Shown: piece after piece, positions 52,944 to 61,318 of the stretch | Layout of the letters: each line of letters starts with the position of its first letter | Position numbering within the stretch: position 1 is the first letter of the stretch | From: Anaerocolumna sp. MB42-C2 | GTDB taxonomy: Bacteria > Bacillota > Clostridia > Lachnospirales > Lachnospiraceae | NCBI RefSeq assembly: GCF_030913705.1 | Contig: NZ_CP133190.1 | Coordinates: 5,481,501-5,545,500 of the forward strand | DNA length: 64,000 nucleotides | Direction: 5' to 3' | Translations under genes and position numbers: made by a program | The notes under the pieces: generated by a model | What the model was told of the DNA's origin: nothing | Databases searched by the model: none | The model's input: only the letters and a program-made list of their open reading frames with translations

Positions 52944-53924
52944 ATGAAATTAGCATTATCTTACTTTTTTGACACCAGTGATACCAAAATCATTCAATCC
53001 CAGCAGATGGGTGTTGAATATGCAGTAATTGGAAGCCATGGCGATGTAGAAACCGAAGAGGAAAAGCCTTGGGATTATATGCCCATGCTTCGAATGAGAA
53101 ACCGTTATTTAGCTCTTGGTGTTAAACCGCTTGTTGTAGAGGGACCGCCGCCGATGGATAAAATAAAACTTGGCCTTCCGGGAAGAGAAGAGGAATTAAA
53201 AGAAGTAATTACCCTGATTGAAAATATGGGCAAATTAGGTATAGAAGTATTGTGTTACAACTGGATGCCGGTTATCAGCTGGTTTCGTACTTCCTTTGCA
53301 GGAAGAACCAGGGGTGGTGCTTTAGCTACGGTATTTAATTATGATGATATTAAGGATGCTCCCCTGACCTGGGCAGGAGAAGTAAGTGAAGATAGACTTT
53401 GGGACAATCTAAAATGGTTTATCGAAAGAATTGTTCCGGTTGCGGAAAAAAATAACGTTAGACTTGCCATACATCCGGATGATCCGCCGATAACTCCAAT
53501 CCGAGGTATATCCAGAATATTAATTAATCCGGAAGCATTTCAAAGAGTAATCGATATGTATCCGTCACCTAATAATGGAATTACTCTCTGCCAGGGATCT
53601 TTCAGAGCCCAGGGTGCGGATGTTATTGAGGTCATCAAACAATTTGTTCCCCAGAACAAAGTATTCTTTGTGCATTTTAGAGATGTGGAGGGGGAAAAGA
53701 ATCATTTTAAAGAAGTTTTTCATGATGACGGCCCTACTGACATGTACCAATGTATGAAATTATATTCGAAGCTTGGATTTGACGGACCGATCAGACCGGA
53801 TCATGTACCGACCATGGAAGGGGATAAACACGATCATCCGGGTTATACCCTGTATGGCAACTTTTATGCGGTCGGATATATGAAAGGATTAATGGAAGCT
53901 GTTGAACGTGAACTAAATAAGTAA
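52944..53924 (+). CDS. uxuA: Mannonate dehydratase
   Basis: A 326-residue TIM-barrel enzyme that dehydrates D-mannonate to 2-keto-3-deoxygluconate in hexuronate breakdown. Conserved stretches are VLCYNWMPVISWFRT, LAIHPDDPPITPIRGISRI, CQGSFRAQG, FFVHFRDVEG and RPDHVPTM, where His, Cys and Asp residues bind the metal. It is about 30 residues shorter than the Escherichia coli form, as in many Bacillota. No uxuB, uxaC or kdg genes are in the window. ATG 52944 has GGAG 6 bp upstream. Confidence 0.92.
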   Translation: MKLALSYFFDTSDTKIIQSQQMGVEYAVIGSHGDVETEEEKPWDYMPMLRMRNRYLALGVKPLVVEGPPPMDKIKLGLPGREEELKEVITLIENMGKLGIEVLCYNWMPVISWFRTSFAGRTRGGALATVFNYDDIKDAPLTWAGEVSEDRLWDNLKWFIERIVPVAEKNNVRLAIHPDDPPITPIRGISRILINPEAFQRVIDMYPSPNNGITLCQGSFRAQGADVIEVIKQFVPQNKVFFVHFRDVEGEKNHFKEVFHDDGPTDMYQCMKLYSKLGFDGPIRPDHVPTMEGDKHDHPGYTLYGNFYAVGYMKGLMEAVERELNK

Positions 53925-53944
53925 TTGTAGATAAACAAACAAAG

Positions 53945-53972
53945 AAAGGGCTGCAAAATGCAACCCTTTTTT
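53945..53972 (+). terminator. Terminator after uxuA
   Basis: GGG-TGCA pairs with TGCA-CCC around a short loop, each arm with a single bulged base, followed by TTTTTT. Confidence 0.75.
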
Positions 53973-54173
53973 CAATCCATATGGTTAAACACTCTTGTAA
54001 CAATACTCATTGACTCATTATGAAGATGTGTTATGCTTTAGAGTTCTCATTTAAATACTTCTTCAGAGATATTAGATGAGCTTAGAAGGCCCATGATGTT
54101 ACTGATATCAGCAAGAAAAAATAGGCAAAGCAGAGTTTAATATAGTACAATTTAAATAATATCCGTAGAGTTG

Positions 54174-54232
54174 CTGTAAAATAGAAAATTTATAACTAGT
54201 CAAAAGGTTGATCTATTTTACAGTATTTTTTT
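54174..54232 (+). terminator. Second terminator-like hairpin downstream of uxuA
   Basis: CTGTAAAATAGA (54174-54185) pairs perfectly with 54212-54223 and is followed by TATTTTTTT. It lies 200 bp after the first terminator with no gene seen between, so it may end a small RNA or a transcript of unknown origin. Confidence 0.65.
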
Positions 54233-54265
54233 ATCTTTTTATATTGGGTCATGTAAAGAAAAAGT

Positions 54266-54336
54266 CCGACCGGCGGGTGCACATGAAAATGATGTTAGAT
54301 TAGTTTTTCGACACCCATGTGCAATATTACACATGG
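54266..54336. repeat. Degenerate copy of GC-rich repeat with CATGTG hairpin
   Basis: CCGACCGGCGGG (54266-54277) and the following TGCACATGA match the block at 18253-18274 with two differences. Downstream, CCATGTG (54315-54321) pairs with CACATGG (54330-54336). The remaining bases up to the LacI gene show no recognised feature. Confidence 0.5.
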
Positions 54337-54499
54337 ACACGCGACCACATATAAGTGAATTGCACATAATGTTCAAATGTATTATTATTATATCATAAAA
54401 CACATCAATTACTACAAAATTGATAAGAAAATGCGCATTATATAGTCAAAATTGTCTATTGGAAATCAAAGACAAATAAAAAGTAGTATAGGAGGAAAT

Positions 54500-55579
54500 A
54501 TGGCTACCAGAAAAGATATTGCAAACCGGGCCGGCGTATCTGTTTCAGTAGTTTCCAGAGCGCTGAACAACAGTGGCTATGTTGACAATGACAAAAAAGA
54601 AAAAATATTAAAAATCGCTGAAGAACTAGGATATTATCCGCATCCAGTGGCTATGTCCCTGCAAAAGCGAAGAACAAAACAAATATTATTTTATTGTAAG
54701 GATTTACAGAATTCATTTAATATCGAAATGTATCAGGGTATGATGGAAACGGCAAAAGACCGGGGATATATGGTTGTATTCAACGGTTCACTGGATTTTA
54801 ACAGCATTAAAGAAACAATGATAGACGGTATTATTATGCCAAATGAAAATGCGGCACAGTGGTATCTGGAATCCTCCGGAAAAAATTATTTTTTACCGGT
54901 TGTAACAGCCAGTTACGGTAATCCGGTCTGTTTCTCCAAAGCTGCACCCAGGGTAGAAATTGATATGTACAAAGCAACAAAGATTGCCGTTCAATATCTA
55001 AGGGACAACGGACATGAAAAAATTGCACTTGGAATGCCGTATGAGTATAATTCAGCCAATGCCAGAATGTATGGTTATCTGGAAGAATTAAGACCTGTAT
55101 TGAAAGAAGATATTAAAAGATATGTTTTGGGGATACACAAAAAAGATATGGGTGAGGATGAACGCCTCCTGCGGTTTATTGAGGAGCAGACAGGAAATAA
55201 TTTCACAGTGGAAGAGAGTTTTTATGGAAAAGGAGAGGTGGCTGCACAACTATTTTTGGAACGAAATCTAGATGCTACGGCAATTCTTTGTTTTAACGAT
55301 GTATTCGCTTTTGGTGTCTGCAATCAATTCATAAGGATGGGGGTAAGGGTGCCCGAAGATATTTCTATTATGGGATTTGACGGTACTTTTGCAAGACGTT
55401 ATACTTCCCCACTAATGACCACCGTAGACCTTTCCGCGAAAAAGCAGGGGGGTAAGTGCGCTGAACTATTATTAGATATGCTGGAGGGGAAAAAAGTGAA
55501 AAGAGTCATTCACTTGCCCGTTAAGATCATGCCGGGTGAAAGTGTGAAGAATCTTCACACTGGAAGAAGTCCGAAATGA
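54500..55579 (+). CDS. LacI-family transcriptional regulator
   Basis: A 359-residue repressor. Residues 1-50 are the LacI HTH (TRKDIANRAGVSVSVVSRAL and the hinge helix region HPVAMSLQKRRT). The rest is a periplasmic-binding-protein-like sugar sensor with ILCFNDVFAFGVCNQ, DISIMGFDGTFARRY and a closing LPVKIMPGESV. It precedes a sugar ABC importer and two beta-galactosidases that it probably controls. ATG 54500 has AGGAGG 5 bp upstream; the frame extends to 54452 without a site. Confidence 0.93.
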   Translation: MATRKDIANRAGVSVSVVSRALNNSGYVDNDKKEKILKIAEELGYYPHPVAMSLQKRRTKQILFYCKDLQNSFNIEMYQGMMETAKDRGYMVVFNGSLDFNSIKETMIDGIIMPNENAAQWYLESSGKNYFLPVVTASYGNPVCFSKAAPRVEIDMYKATKIAVQYLRDNGHEKIALGMPYEYNSANARMYGYLEELRPVLKEDIKRYVLGIHKKDMGEDERLLRFIEEQTGNNFTVEESFYGKGEVAAQLFLERNLDATAILCFNDVFAFGVCNQFIRMGVRVPEDISIMGFDGTFARRYTSPLMTTVDLSAKKQGGKCAELLLDMLEGKKVKRVIHLPVKIMPGESVKNLHTGRSPK

Positions 55580-55641
55580 GCACGGAGGGTGCTAATTCCA
55601 GACTTCTTCCTCATTTATTTGAGATGCCGTTATGCGGCATC
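55562..55641 (+). terminator. Hairpins between lacI-like gene and ABC operon
   Basis: GGAAGAAGTC (55562-55571) pairs with 55601-55610, with AGCAC/GTGCT pairing inside; GATGCCG (55623-55629) then pairs with 55635-55641. The first overlaps the end of the lacI-like coding region and may act as a partial terminator that lowers read-through. Confidence 0.5.
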
Positions 55642-55763
55642 ATGTTTGGAAGTGTAAAGAATATTCGGGGGAATAATACAAAACAGTAACCGGAGAGATA
55701 AGGAGAAGCATATTCCTAATCCTTAGCGAGATTGCCCGTTTTAACGGGAGATGGGAGAAAACT

Positions 55764-57122
55764 ATGAAAAATAATAGGAGAAGAATTACAGCAATACTAT
55801 TTACAATTATATTAGTCATGTCATCTTTCACAGGATGTAAAAGTTCAGACAGTAAAAGTACCGGCGGTACATCGGATGGTAAGATTTCAGGTACGATAAC
55901 CGTTGGAGGTTGGCCATCCGGTGATGATGCTTTTAAAGCTGCTATGGCAGGATTTAATGAACAATATCCGGATATTAAAGTTGAATTACAATTTACCGAT
56001 ACCACCAGTCATCATCAGGCATTGCAGACTGCCCTGGCAGCCGGAACCGATGCTCCGGATGTTGCCATGGTTGAGGGAGCTTACATAGCACAATACAGAG
56101 ATTCCTCCGCATTGACGAATCTTTTGGAAGAACCCTATAACGCAGGTGATTTAAAGGATGACTTTGTTGCTTATAAATGGGAGCAGGCAAATTCTTCCGA
56201 CGGAAGCAGGTTTGTTGCGATTCCCTGGGATATTGGTCCCTGCAGTTATTTCTACCGTACCGATGTATTTAAAGAAGCCGGTTTGCCTACCAATCCGGAT
56301 GAAGTCGCTAAATTAATGAGTACCTGGGACGGTGTTTTAAAGGTCGCTGAGGCAGTTAATATACCGGGAAAAAGATGGCTTATTCCGGATGCTTCCTATC
56401 TGTATTTTGAATTATTCTGCAACCGTGATTATTACGATAAAGATTTAAATCTTCAAATCCAACGAGACGGAGACCTGGATTGCCTTAATGCAGTCATAAA
56501 AATGAGACAGAATAAATGGGATATGAATGTAGATATGTGGAGCAGCGAGGCTTATGCAGGATATGCTGCAGGTACCTGTGCTTCCGTATTTACCGGAGCC
56601 TGGTTCGGTGGATTTTTAAAGACCGATATTGATCCGGACGGAGCTGGGCATTGGGCAGTAACTACCTTACCCGGTGCTGTAAAGAGTTCCAACTGGGGCG
56701 GTTCATTCTTGGTTATTCCAAAACAAAGCAAAAACAAAGACGCTGCCTGGGCATTTATTAAATATATGTTAGCAACTGCAAAAGGTCAGAACGACATGTT
56801 TCAAGCAGTGGATTATTATCCGGCATATAAACCGGCTTGGGATGATAAAACAATTTATGATGCAGAAGACCCTTATTTCGGCGGTGAAAAGACAAAAGCA
56901 CTTTGGGCAAAAATCGCAAGTGAATTACAGCCTGTAAATACAACTATGATGGATACCACTGCGGAGGGCTGTATCTACAGTTCAGTAAATGCAGGGTTGG
57001 AACAGGGACTTAGTGCAGAGCAGATTCGTGACCTGGTAGCTTCTGATATTGAGAAAGCAACGGCTGAAGTAAAACAACAGCAGATTCAGGTACTCAAAGA
57101 TGCCGGATTATGGGATAAATAA
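55764..57122 (+). CDS. Carbohydrate ABC transporter substrate-binding lipoprotein
   Basis: A 452-residue lipoprotein of the solute-binding family 1 (PF01547 type). The signal ends in the lipobox SFTGC near residue 24. Mature-domain stretches include FNEQYPDIKVELQF, DAPDVAMVEG, IPWDIGPCSYFYRTDVFKEAG and NWGGSFLVIPKQSKNKDAAW. Together with two permease genes it forms an oligosaccharide importer that lacks its own ATPase and probably shares an MsmK-type one. Given the GH42 genes downstream, the cargo is likely a galacto-oligosaccharide. GGGAG lies 8 bp before the ATG. Confidence 0.92.
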   Translation: MKNNRRRITAILFTIILVMSSFTGCKSSDSKSTGGTSDGKISGTITVGGWPSGDDAFKAAMAGFNEQYPDIKVELQFTDTTSHHQALQTALAAGTDAPDVAMVEGAYIAQYRDSSALTNLLEEPYNAGDLKDDFVAYKWEQANSSDGSRFVAIPWDIGPCSYFYRTDVFKEAGLPTNPDEVAKLMSTWDGVLKVAEAVNIPGKRWLIPDASYLYFELFCNRDYYDKDLNLQIQRDGDLDCLNAVIKMRQNKWDMNVDMWSSEAYAGYAAGTCASVFTGAWFGGFLKTDIDPDGAGHWAVTTLPGAVKSSNWGGSFLVIPKQSKNKDAAWAFIKYMLATAKGQNDMFQAVDYYPAYKPAWDDKTIYDAEDPYFGGEKTKALWAKIASELQPVNTTMMDTTAEGCIYSSVNAGLEQGLSAEQIRDLVASDIEKATAEVKQQQIQVLKDAGLWDK

Positions 57123-57214
57123 CAGATAGCTCATTAATTGGGAGCATATGGTTGCTGCAAAGATAAATTAAATATTTGCAGCAACCATTTCTAATAAAGA
57201 GGAGGATATATCCT

Positions 57215-58162
57215 ATGGCAAAAGTAAAAACAGTTAGGGCAAAATATAACAGATGGGCAGAAATTAAGCGTTATAAAGTTGCTTATGCTTATATAGCACC
57301 TTTTTATATTTTATTTGCAGTTTTTGGAATATTTCCAATCGCTGCAGGTTTTTATATCAGTTTTTTCAGGTGGGATGGTTTATCCGCCATGCATTTTATC
57401 GGCATTGACAATTATCTGAATCTATTTAAGGATACCTTGTTTTGGAAAGCGTTGAGTAATACACTGATAATTGGAATTATAGCACATATTCCGATTCTAT
57501 TAGGCGGCCTGGCGCTTGCTTATATATTAAATTCCAAAATCGTAAAAGGTGAGAATATATTTAAAACCATTTATTTTATGCCTATGGTTACCAGTTCTGT
57601 TGCGATTACGATTATCTTCCAGAATTTATTCGGTAACAATTACGGGCTTATTAATTATATCTTGAGTTTCTTTGGAGAAGAGCCGGTCAACTGGCTCGGA
57701 GGTAACGGGTCATTAATAAAAGTTGCGGTAATTGTCATGTTCGCATGGAAATGGATTGGCTGGAATATGGTTATTTATCTGGCAGGAATGCAGGGCATCA
57801 GCAATGATATTTATGAAGCTGCCAAAATCGACGGTGCAAGTCATTTCAGAGTATTTTTTAATATTTCGGTACCGCTTCTTAAGCCAATTATCGTTTTTAC
57901 TATTATCCAATCCAGTATCGGTATGTTTAACCTGTTTACGGAGCCGTTTATATTAACCAATTCCAGCTGGACCGGCGGCCAGAATAACGGCGGTCTGACT
58001 TTGATGATGTATTTACTGAATAAAGCACCTCAGGGCGGTACCGCATATGGATACGCCTCAGCCGTTGCTTATGTAATAACTATGTTGATTATATTGATTT
58101 CTATAGGTGTTTACAGAGTCACGGGTGAAAAAGACACGGTAAAAAGGAGGAAAATAAAATGA
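57215..58162 (+). CDS. Carbohydrate ABC permease, MalF/UgpA-like
   Basis: A 315-residue membrane protein with six main segments. The permease EAA loop reads YEAAKIDGASHFRVFFNISVPLLKP near residue 195, split here by the helix turn. It starts at ATG 57215 with GGAGG 9 bp upstream; the frame open to 57176 runs through that site. The stop overlaps the next ATG by 4 bp. Confidence 0.92.
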   Translation: MAKVKTVRAKYNRWAEIKRYKVAYAYIAPFYILFAVFGIFPIAAGFYISFFRWDGLSAMHFIGIDNYLNLFKDTLFWKALSNTLIIGIIAHIPILLGGLALAYILNSKIVKGENIFKTIYFMPMVTSSVAITIIFQNLFGNNYGLINYILSFFGEEPVNWLGGNGSLIKVAVIVMFAWKWIGWNMVIYLAGMQGISNDIYEAAKIDGASHFRVFFNISVPLLKPIIVFTIIQSSIGMFNLFTEPFILTNSSWTGGQNNGGLTLMMYLLNKAPQGGTAYGYASAVAYVITMLIILISIGVYRVTGEKDTVKRRKIK

Positions 58163-59043
58163 TAACATTGCTGATTCTTATTTTAATTACCGTTGTTGTA
58201 TTAATTGCAATTGCTAAATTTATTCCAGGCGGCAGGAAATTTTCCACATATTTTATATTAGGCTGTATTGCATTAATAATGCTCATTCCCTTTTATATGA
58301 TGTTTGTAATGTCAACACATACAACCAGTGAAATTTATTCTTTCCCGCCGGCTGTCTGGTTCGGGCAGAGTTTAGGAGAGAATTTTAAGAATATGACAGC
58401 AGCCGTAAATATACCCCGGGCTTTTATAAACAGTTGTATTATTACCATTTCCTATACCACATTGGTTTTGTTATTCTGCTCCATGGGCGGGTATGCATTT
58501 GCCGTATATGATTTTCCCGGAAGAAAGAAATTATTTGCCATTCTTTTGGCAACCATGATGATTCCTTGGACAGCCGGGATTATTCCCTGGTTTATTATGA
58601 TGTCCAGATTCGGCTGGATAAACGATTTTAAGGCTTTGATTATCCCTGGCTGTGCCAATGCCTTTGGTATCTTCTGGATGCGCCAGTATTGTCAGAATAA
58701 TGTACCTACCTCCCTTATGGAAGCGGCCAGAATTGACGGCTGCAGTGAATGGACTATCTTTTTCCGTGTCATTGCACCTGTACTTCTGCCGGCTTATGCA
58801 TCCCTGGGAATTATGCAATTCGTTAATGTATGGAATGACTTTATGCAGCCCTTAATGATTCTTCGTAAGGAGGAGTTACAGACATTACCGTTGTTATTAA
58901 AAACAATGGTCAGCGACCGCGGCACGGACTATGGTGCCATGATGCTGGCAAGTACTTGTGCGGTACTGCCGCTGTTAATCGCTTTCTTATGTGCATCCAA
59001 GTTCTTTATGTCCGGACTTACTGCGGGTGCTGTTAAAGAATAG
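58159..59043 (+). CDS. Carbohydrate ABC permease, MalG/UgpE-like
   Basis: A 294-residue membrane protein, partner of the upstream permease. The EAA loop is MEAARIDGCSEWTIFFRVIA; six membrane segments are visible, including an N-terminal one (ITLLILILITVVVLIAIAKF) that is longer than usual. It is translationally coupled to the upstream gene (ATGA overlap) and ends 102 bp before the first GH42 gene. Confidence 0.92.
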   Translation: MITLLILILITVVVLIAIAKFIPGGRKFSTYFILGCIALIMLIPFYMMFVMSTHTTSEIYSFPPAVWFGQSLGENFKNMTAAVNIPRAFINSCIITISYTTLVLLFCSMGGYAFAVYDFPGRKKLFAILLATMMIPWTAGIIPWFIMMSRFGWINDFKALIIPGCANAFGIFWMRQYCQNNVPTSLMEAARIDGCSEWTIFFRVIAPVLLPAYASLGIMQFVNVWNDFMQPLMILRKEELQTLPLLLKTMVSDRGTDYGAMMLASTCAVLPLLIAFLCASKFFMSGLTAGAVKE

Positions 59044-59145
59044 AATGTATATACTATTTTATAAAGGAGCAGGGGATTGTGATAACAGTGTACTAGCTGT
59101 GACCCAACTCCCGGGAGAAAAAGACAAGAAAGGAAGATAATTATA

Positions 59146-61200
59146 ATGAATAAAGCATTAAAAGCAGACAGGTTATCTCTTGGCACCTGTTATTATCCGG
59201 AACACTGGGATAAAAGCCTATGGAGGGAAGATTTGCTTCGTATGTTAGAGAATGGTATCGAAACCATTCGTATAGCGGAATTTGCCTGGAGTAAAGTAGA
59301 ACCGACGGAGGGAAATTTTACTTTCGAATTCTTTGATGAATTTCTAGAAATAGCGAAAGAAACCGGTATGAAAGTAATTTTCGGTACCCCCACAGCAACC
59401 CCGCCGGCCTGGCTTACTACGAAATATCCGGAGAGTTTAAATGCAACTATGGATGGAGTGTTATACCGCCATGGTGCCAGAAGACACTACAATTACAATT
59501 CAAAAATATATCAGGAACTATCTAAAAGAATTGTAGAGAAAATCGCTGAACATTATGCACCTCATGAAAGTATTATCGGCTGGCAGATCGATAATGAACT
59601 TAACTGCGAGAAAAATGAATTTTATTCTGAAAGCGATACGATTGCTTTCCGTGAATTTCTTAAAAATAAATATCAAACCCTGGAAGCCTTAAATCAAGCC
59701 TGGGGGACCACATTCTGGAATCAGACGTATACAGCCTGGGAGGAAATCTTTGTTCCCAGAACAACCATAAGTAATGCGACCAATCCACATGAAGTACTGG
59801 ATTACACCAGATTTGTTTCCGACAGTGCCTGCAGGTTTGCCGGAATGCAAAGTGAAATTATTAAAAAGTACATTAAGAGGGATGATTTTATCACGACCAA
59901 CGGTCTCTTCGGGAATCTGGATAATCACCGAATGACGGAAGAAAGTCTTGATTTTATGACGTATGATTCTTATCCCAACTTTGCATATTGTATGGGAACG
60001 GATCCGGAACACGGGACAGACCTAAATGATAGAAAGTGGAGCAGAAATTTAACGGAAGTCCGTTCCATTTCTCCTACGTTTGGTATTATGGAACAGCAGT
60101 CCGGAGCCAATGGCTGGAATACGGCGATGGAAGCACCTACGCCAAGACCGGGACAGATGACCTTATGGACTATGCAGAGTGTTGCACACGGTGCGGATTA
60201 TATCAGTTATTTCCGGTGGAGAACCTGTACTATGGGAACGGAAATATACTGGCATGGTATATTGGATTATTCAGGACGTGATAATCGTCGGCTAAGGGAA
60301 GTAAAAGAAATTTATGAAAAAATGAAAAAACTAAAAGATGTAGCCGGTTCTGTATATGAAGCTGCCTTTGGTGTTATAAAAGATTATGATAATATCTGGG
60401 ATTCACAGTTGGATGTGTGGCATAAAAGTGTGGAAAAAACAAGTCAGGAGGGTATCTTTAAAGCCTCCCAGCTTACCCATACCCCTATGGATTATATCTA
60501 TCTGAGGGAAACGACAAGAGTCGAAGAGTTAGCTAAATACCCGGTATTATTTTATCCTCATGCTACCATACTAACAGATCAAAAAGTAAAGTTACTGGAA
60601 GAATATGTTTCTTACGGGGGATGTCTGGTATTAGGATGCCGTACAGGGTATAAAGATGAGACAGGTAAATGTGTTTTGTTAAAATTACCGGGATTATTAC
60701 AGCCCCTGACAGGAACTGATGTTACGGAGTATTCCTTTATAGCTCCGGATGAGGGTAAAGTATATATAGACTGGGACGGAGTCAAAGTGGAAGCGGCAGT
60801 ATTTAATGATTTATTGCAGCCTTTAGGAGCAGATGCTAAAACAGTTGGAACTTATGTATCAAGTTATTATGCGGGGTGCCCCGGATTAATCGAAAACAGG
60901 TACGGTAAGGGCAAAGTATATTATTTTGGCGGAGCATTTACGGAAGAAACAGCGAAAGTCTTTCTGGAGTTTTTAGGTATTGCTGCTCCATATAAAGAAA
61001 TTATATCCGTTCCCAAGGAGTGTGAAATAACTGTTAGAAGTAAAAACGGAAAGAAATATCTGTTCGTACTTAATTATACAAAGAAACCGGTTGCGATTTT
61101 GTTAAAGCAAACCCTTAATAACTTATATGAGGACAAAGAAGAAAAAGGTGAAATAGAAATCGAACCATACGGCACCAGAGTTTATGAAATAAAGAAATGA
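59146..61200 (+). CDS. GH42 beta-galactosidase (first copy)
   Basis: A 684-residue cytoplasmic enzyme. Domain 1 is a TIM barrel with LGTCYYPEHWDKSLWREDL, the acid/base E151 in GWQIDNEL and the nucleophile E316 in GIMEQQSGANGW. Domain 2 (about 395-600) is the trimerisation Rossmann-like fold and a short beta domain ends the protein. GH42 enzymes release galactose from beta-galactosides such as galacto-oligosaccharides or galactan fragments. Its substrate should come through the importer encoded just before it. AAAGGAAG precedes the ATG. Confidence 0.94.
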   Translation: MNKALKADRLSLGTCYYPEHWDKSLWREDLLRMLENGIETIRIAEFAWSKVEPTEGNFTFEFFDEFLEIAKETGMKVIFGTPTATPPAWLTTKYPESLNATMDGVLYRHGARRHYNYNSKIYQELSKRIVEKIAEHYAPHESIIGWQIDNELNCEKNEFYSESDTIAFREFLKNKYQTLEALNQAWGTTFWNQTYTAWEEIFVPRTTISNATNPHEVLDYTRFVSDSACRFAGMQSEIIKKYIKRDDFITTNGLFGNLDNHRMTEESLDFMTYDSYPNFAYCMGTDPEHGTDLNDRKWSRNLTEVRSISPTFGIMEQQSGANGWNTAMEAPTPRPGQMTLWTMQSVAHGADYISYFRWRTCTMGTEIYWHGILDYSGRDNRRLREVKEIYEKMKKLKDVAGSVYEAAFGVIKDYDNIWDSQLDVWHKSVEKTSQEGIFKASQLTHTPMDYIYLRETTRVEELAKYPVLFYPHATILTDQKVKLLEEYVSYGGCLVLGCRTGYKDETGKCVLLKLPGLLQPLTGTDVTEYSFIAPDEGKVYIDWDGVKVEAAVFNDLLQPLGADAKTVGTYVSSYYAGCPGLIENRYGKGKVYYFGGAFTEETAKVFLEFLGIAAPYKEIISVPKECEITVRSKNGKKYLFVLNYTKKPVAILLKQTLNNLYEDKEEKGEIEIEPYGTRVYEIKK

Positions 61201-61232
61201 CTTAAAATAACAAATGTATGAAATATGGAATG

Positions 61233-61275
61233 AATGAAATAAAGAACAAATGAAATAAAGAACAAATGAAATAAG
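61233..61275 (+). repeat. 16-bp tandem repeat between the GH42 genes
   Basis: AATGAAATAAAGAACA stands at 61233-61248 and 61249-61264, and a partial third copy at 61265-61275. The whole 118-bp gap is A/G-rich and shows no promoter or terminator. Confidence 0.8.
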
Positions 61276-61318
61276 AAATGAATGATAGAAAGAAAGCATA
61301 AACGACCAGGAGGATGAA

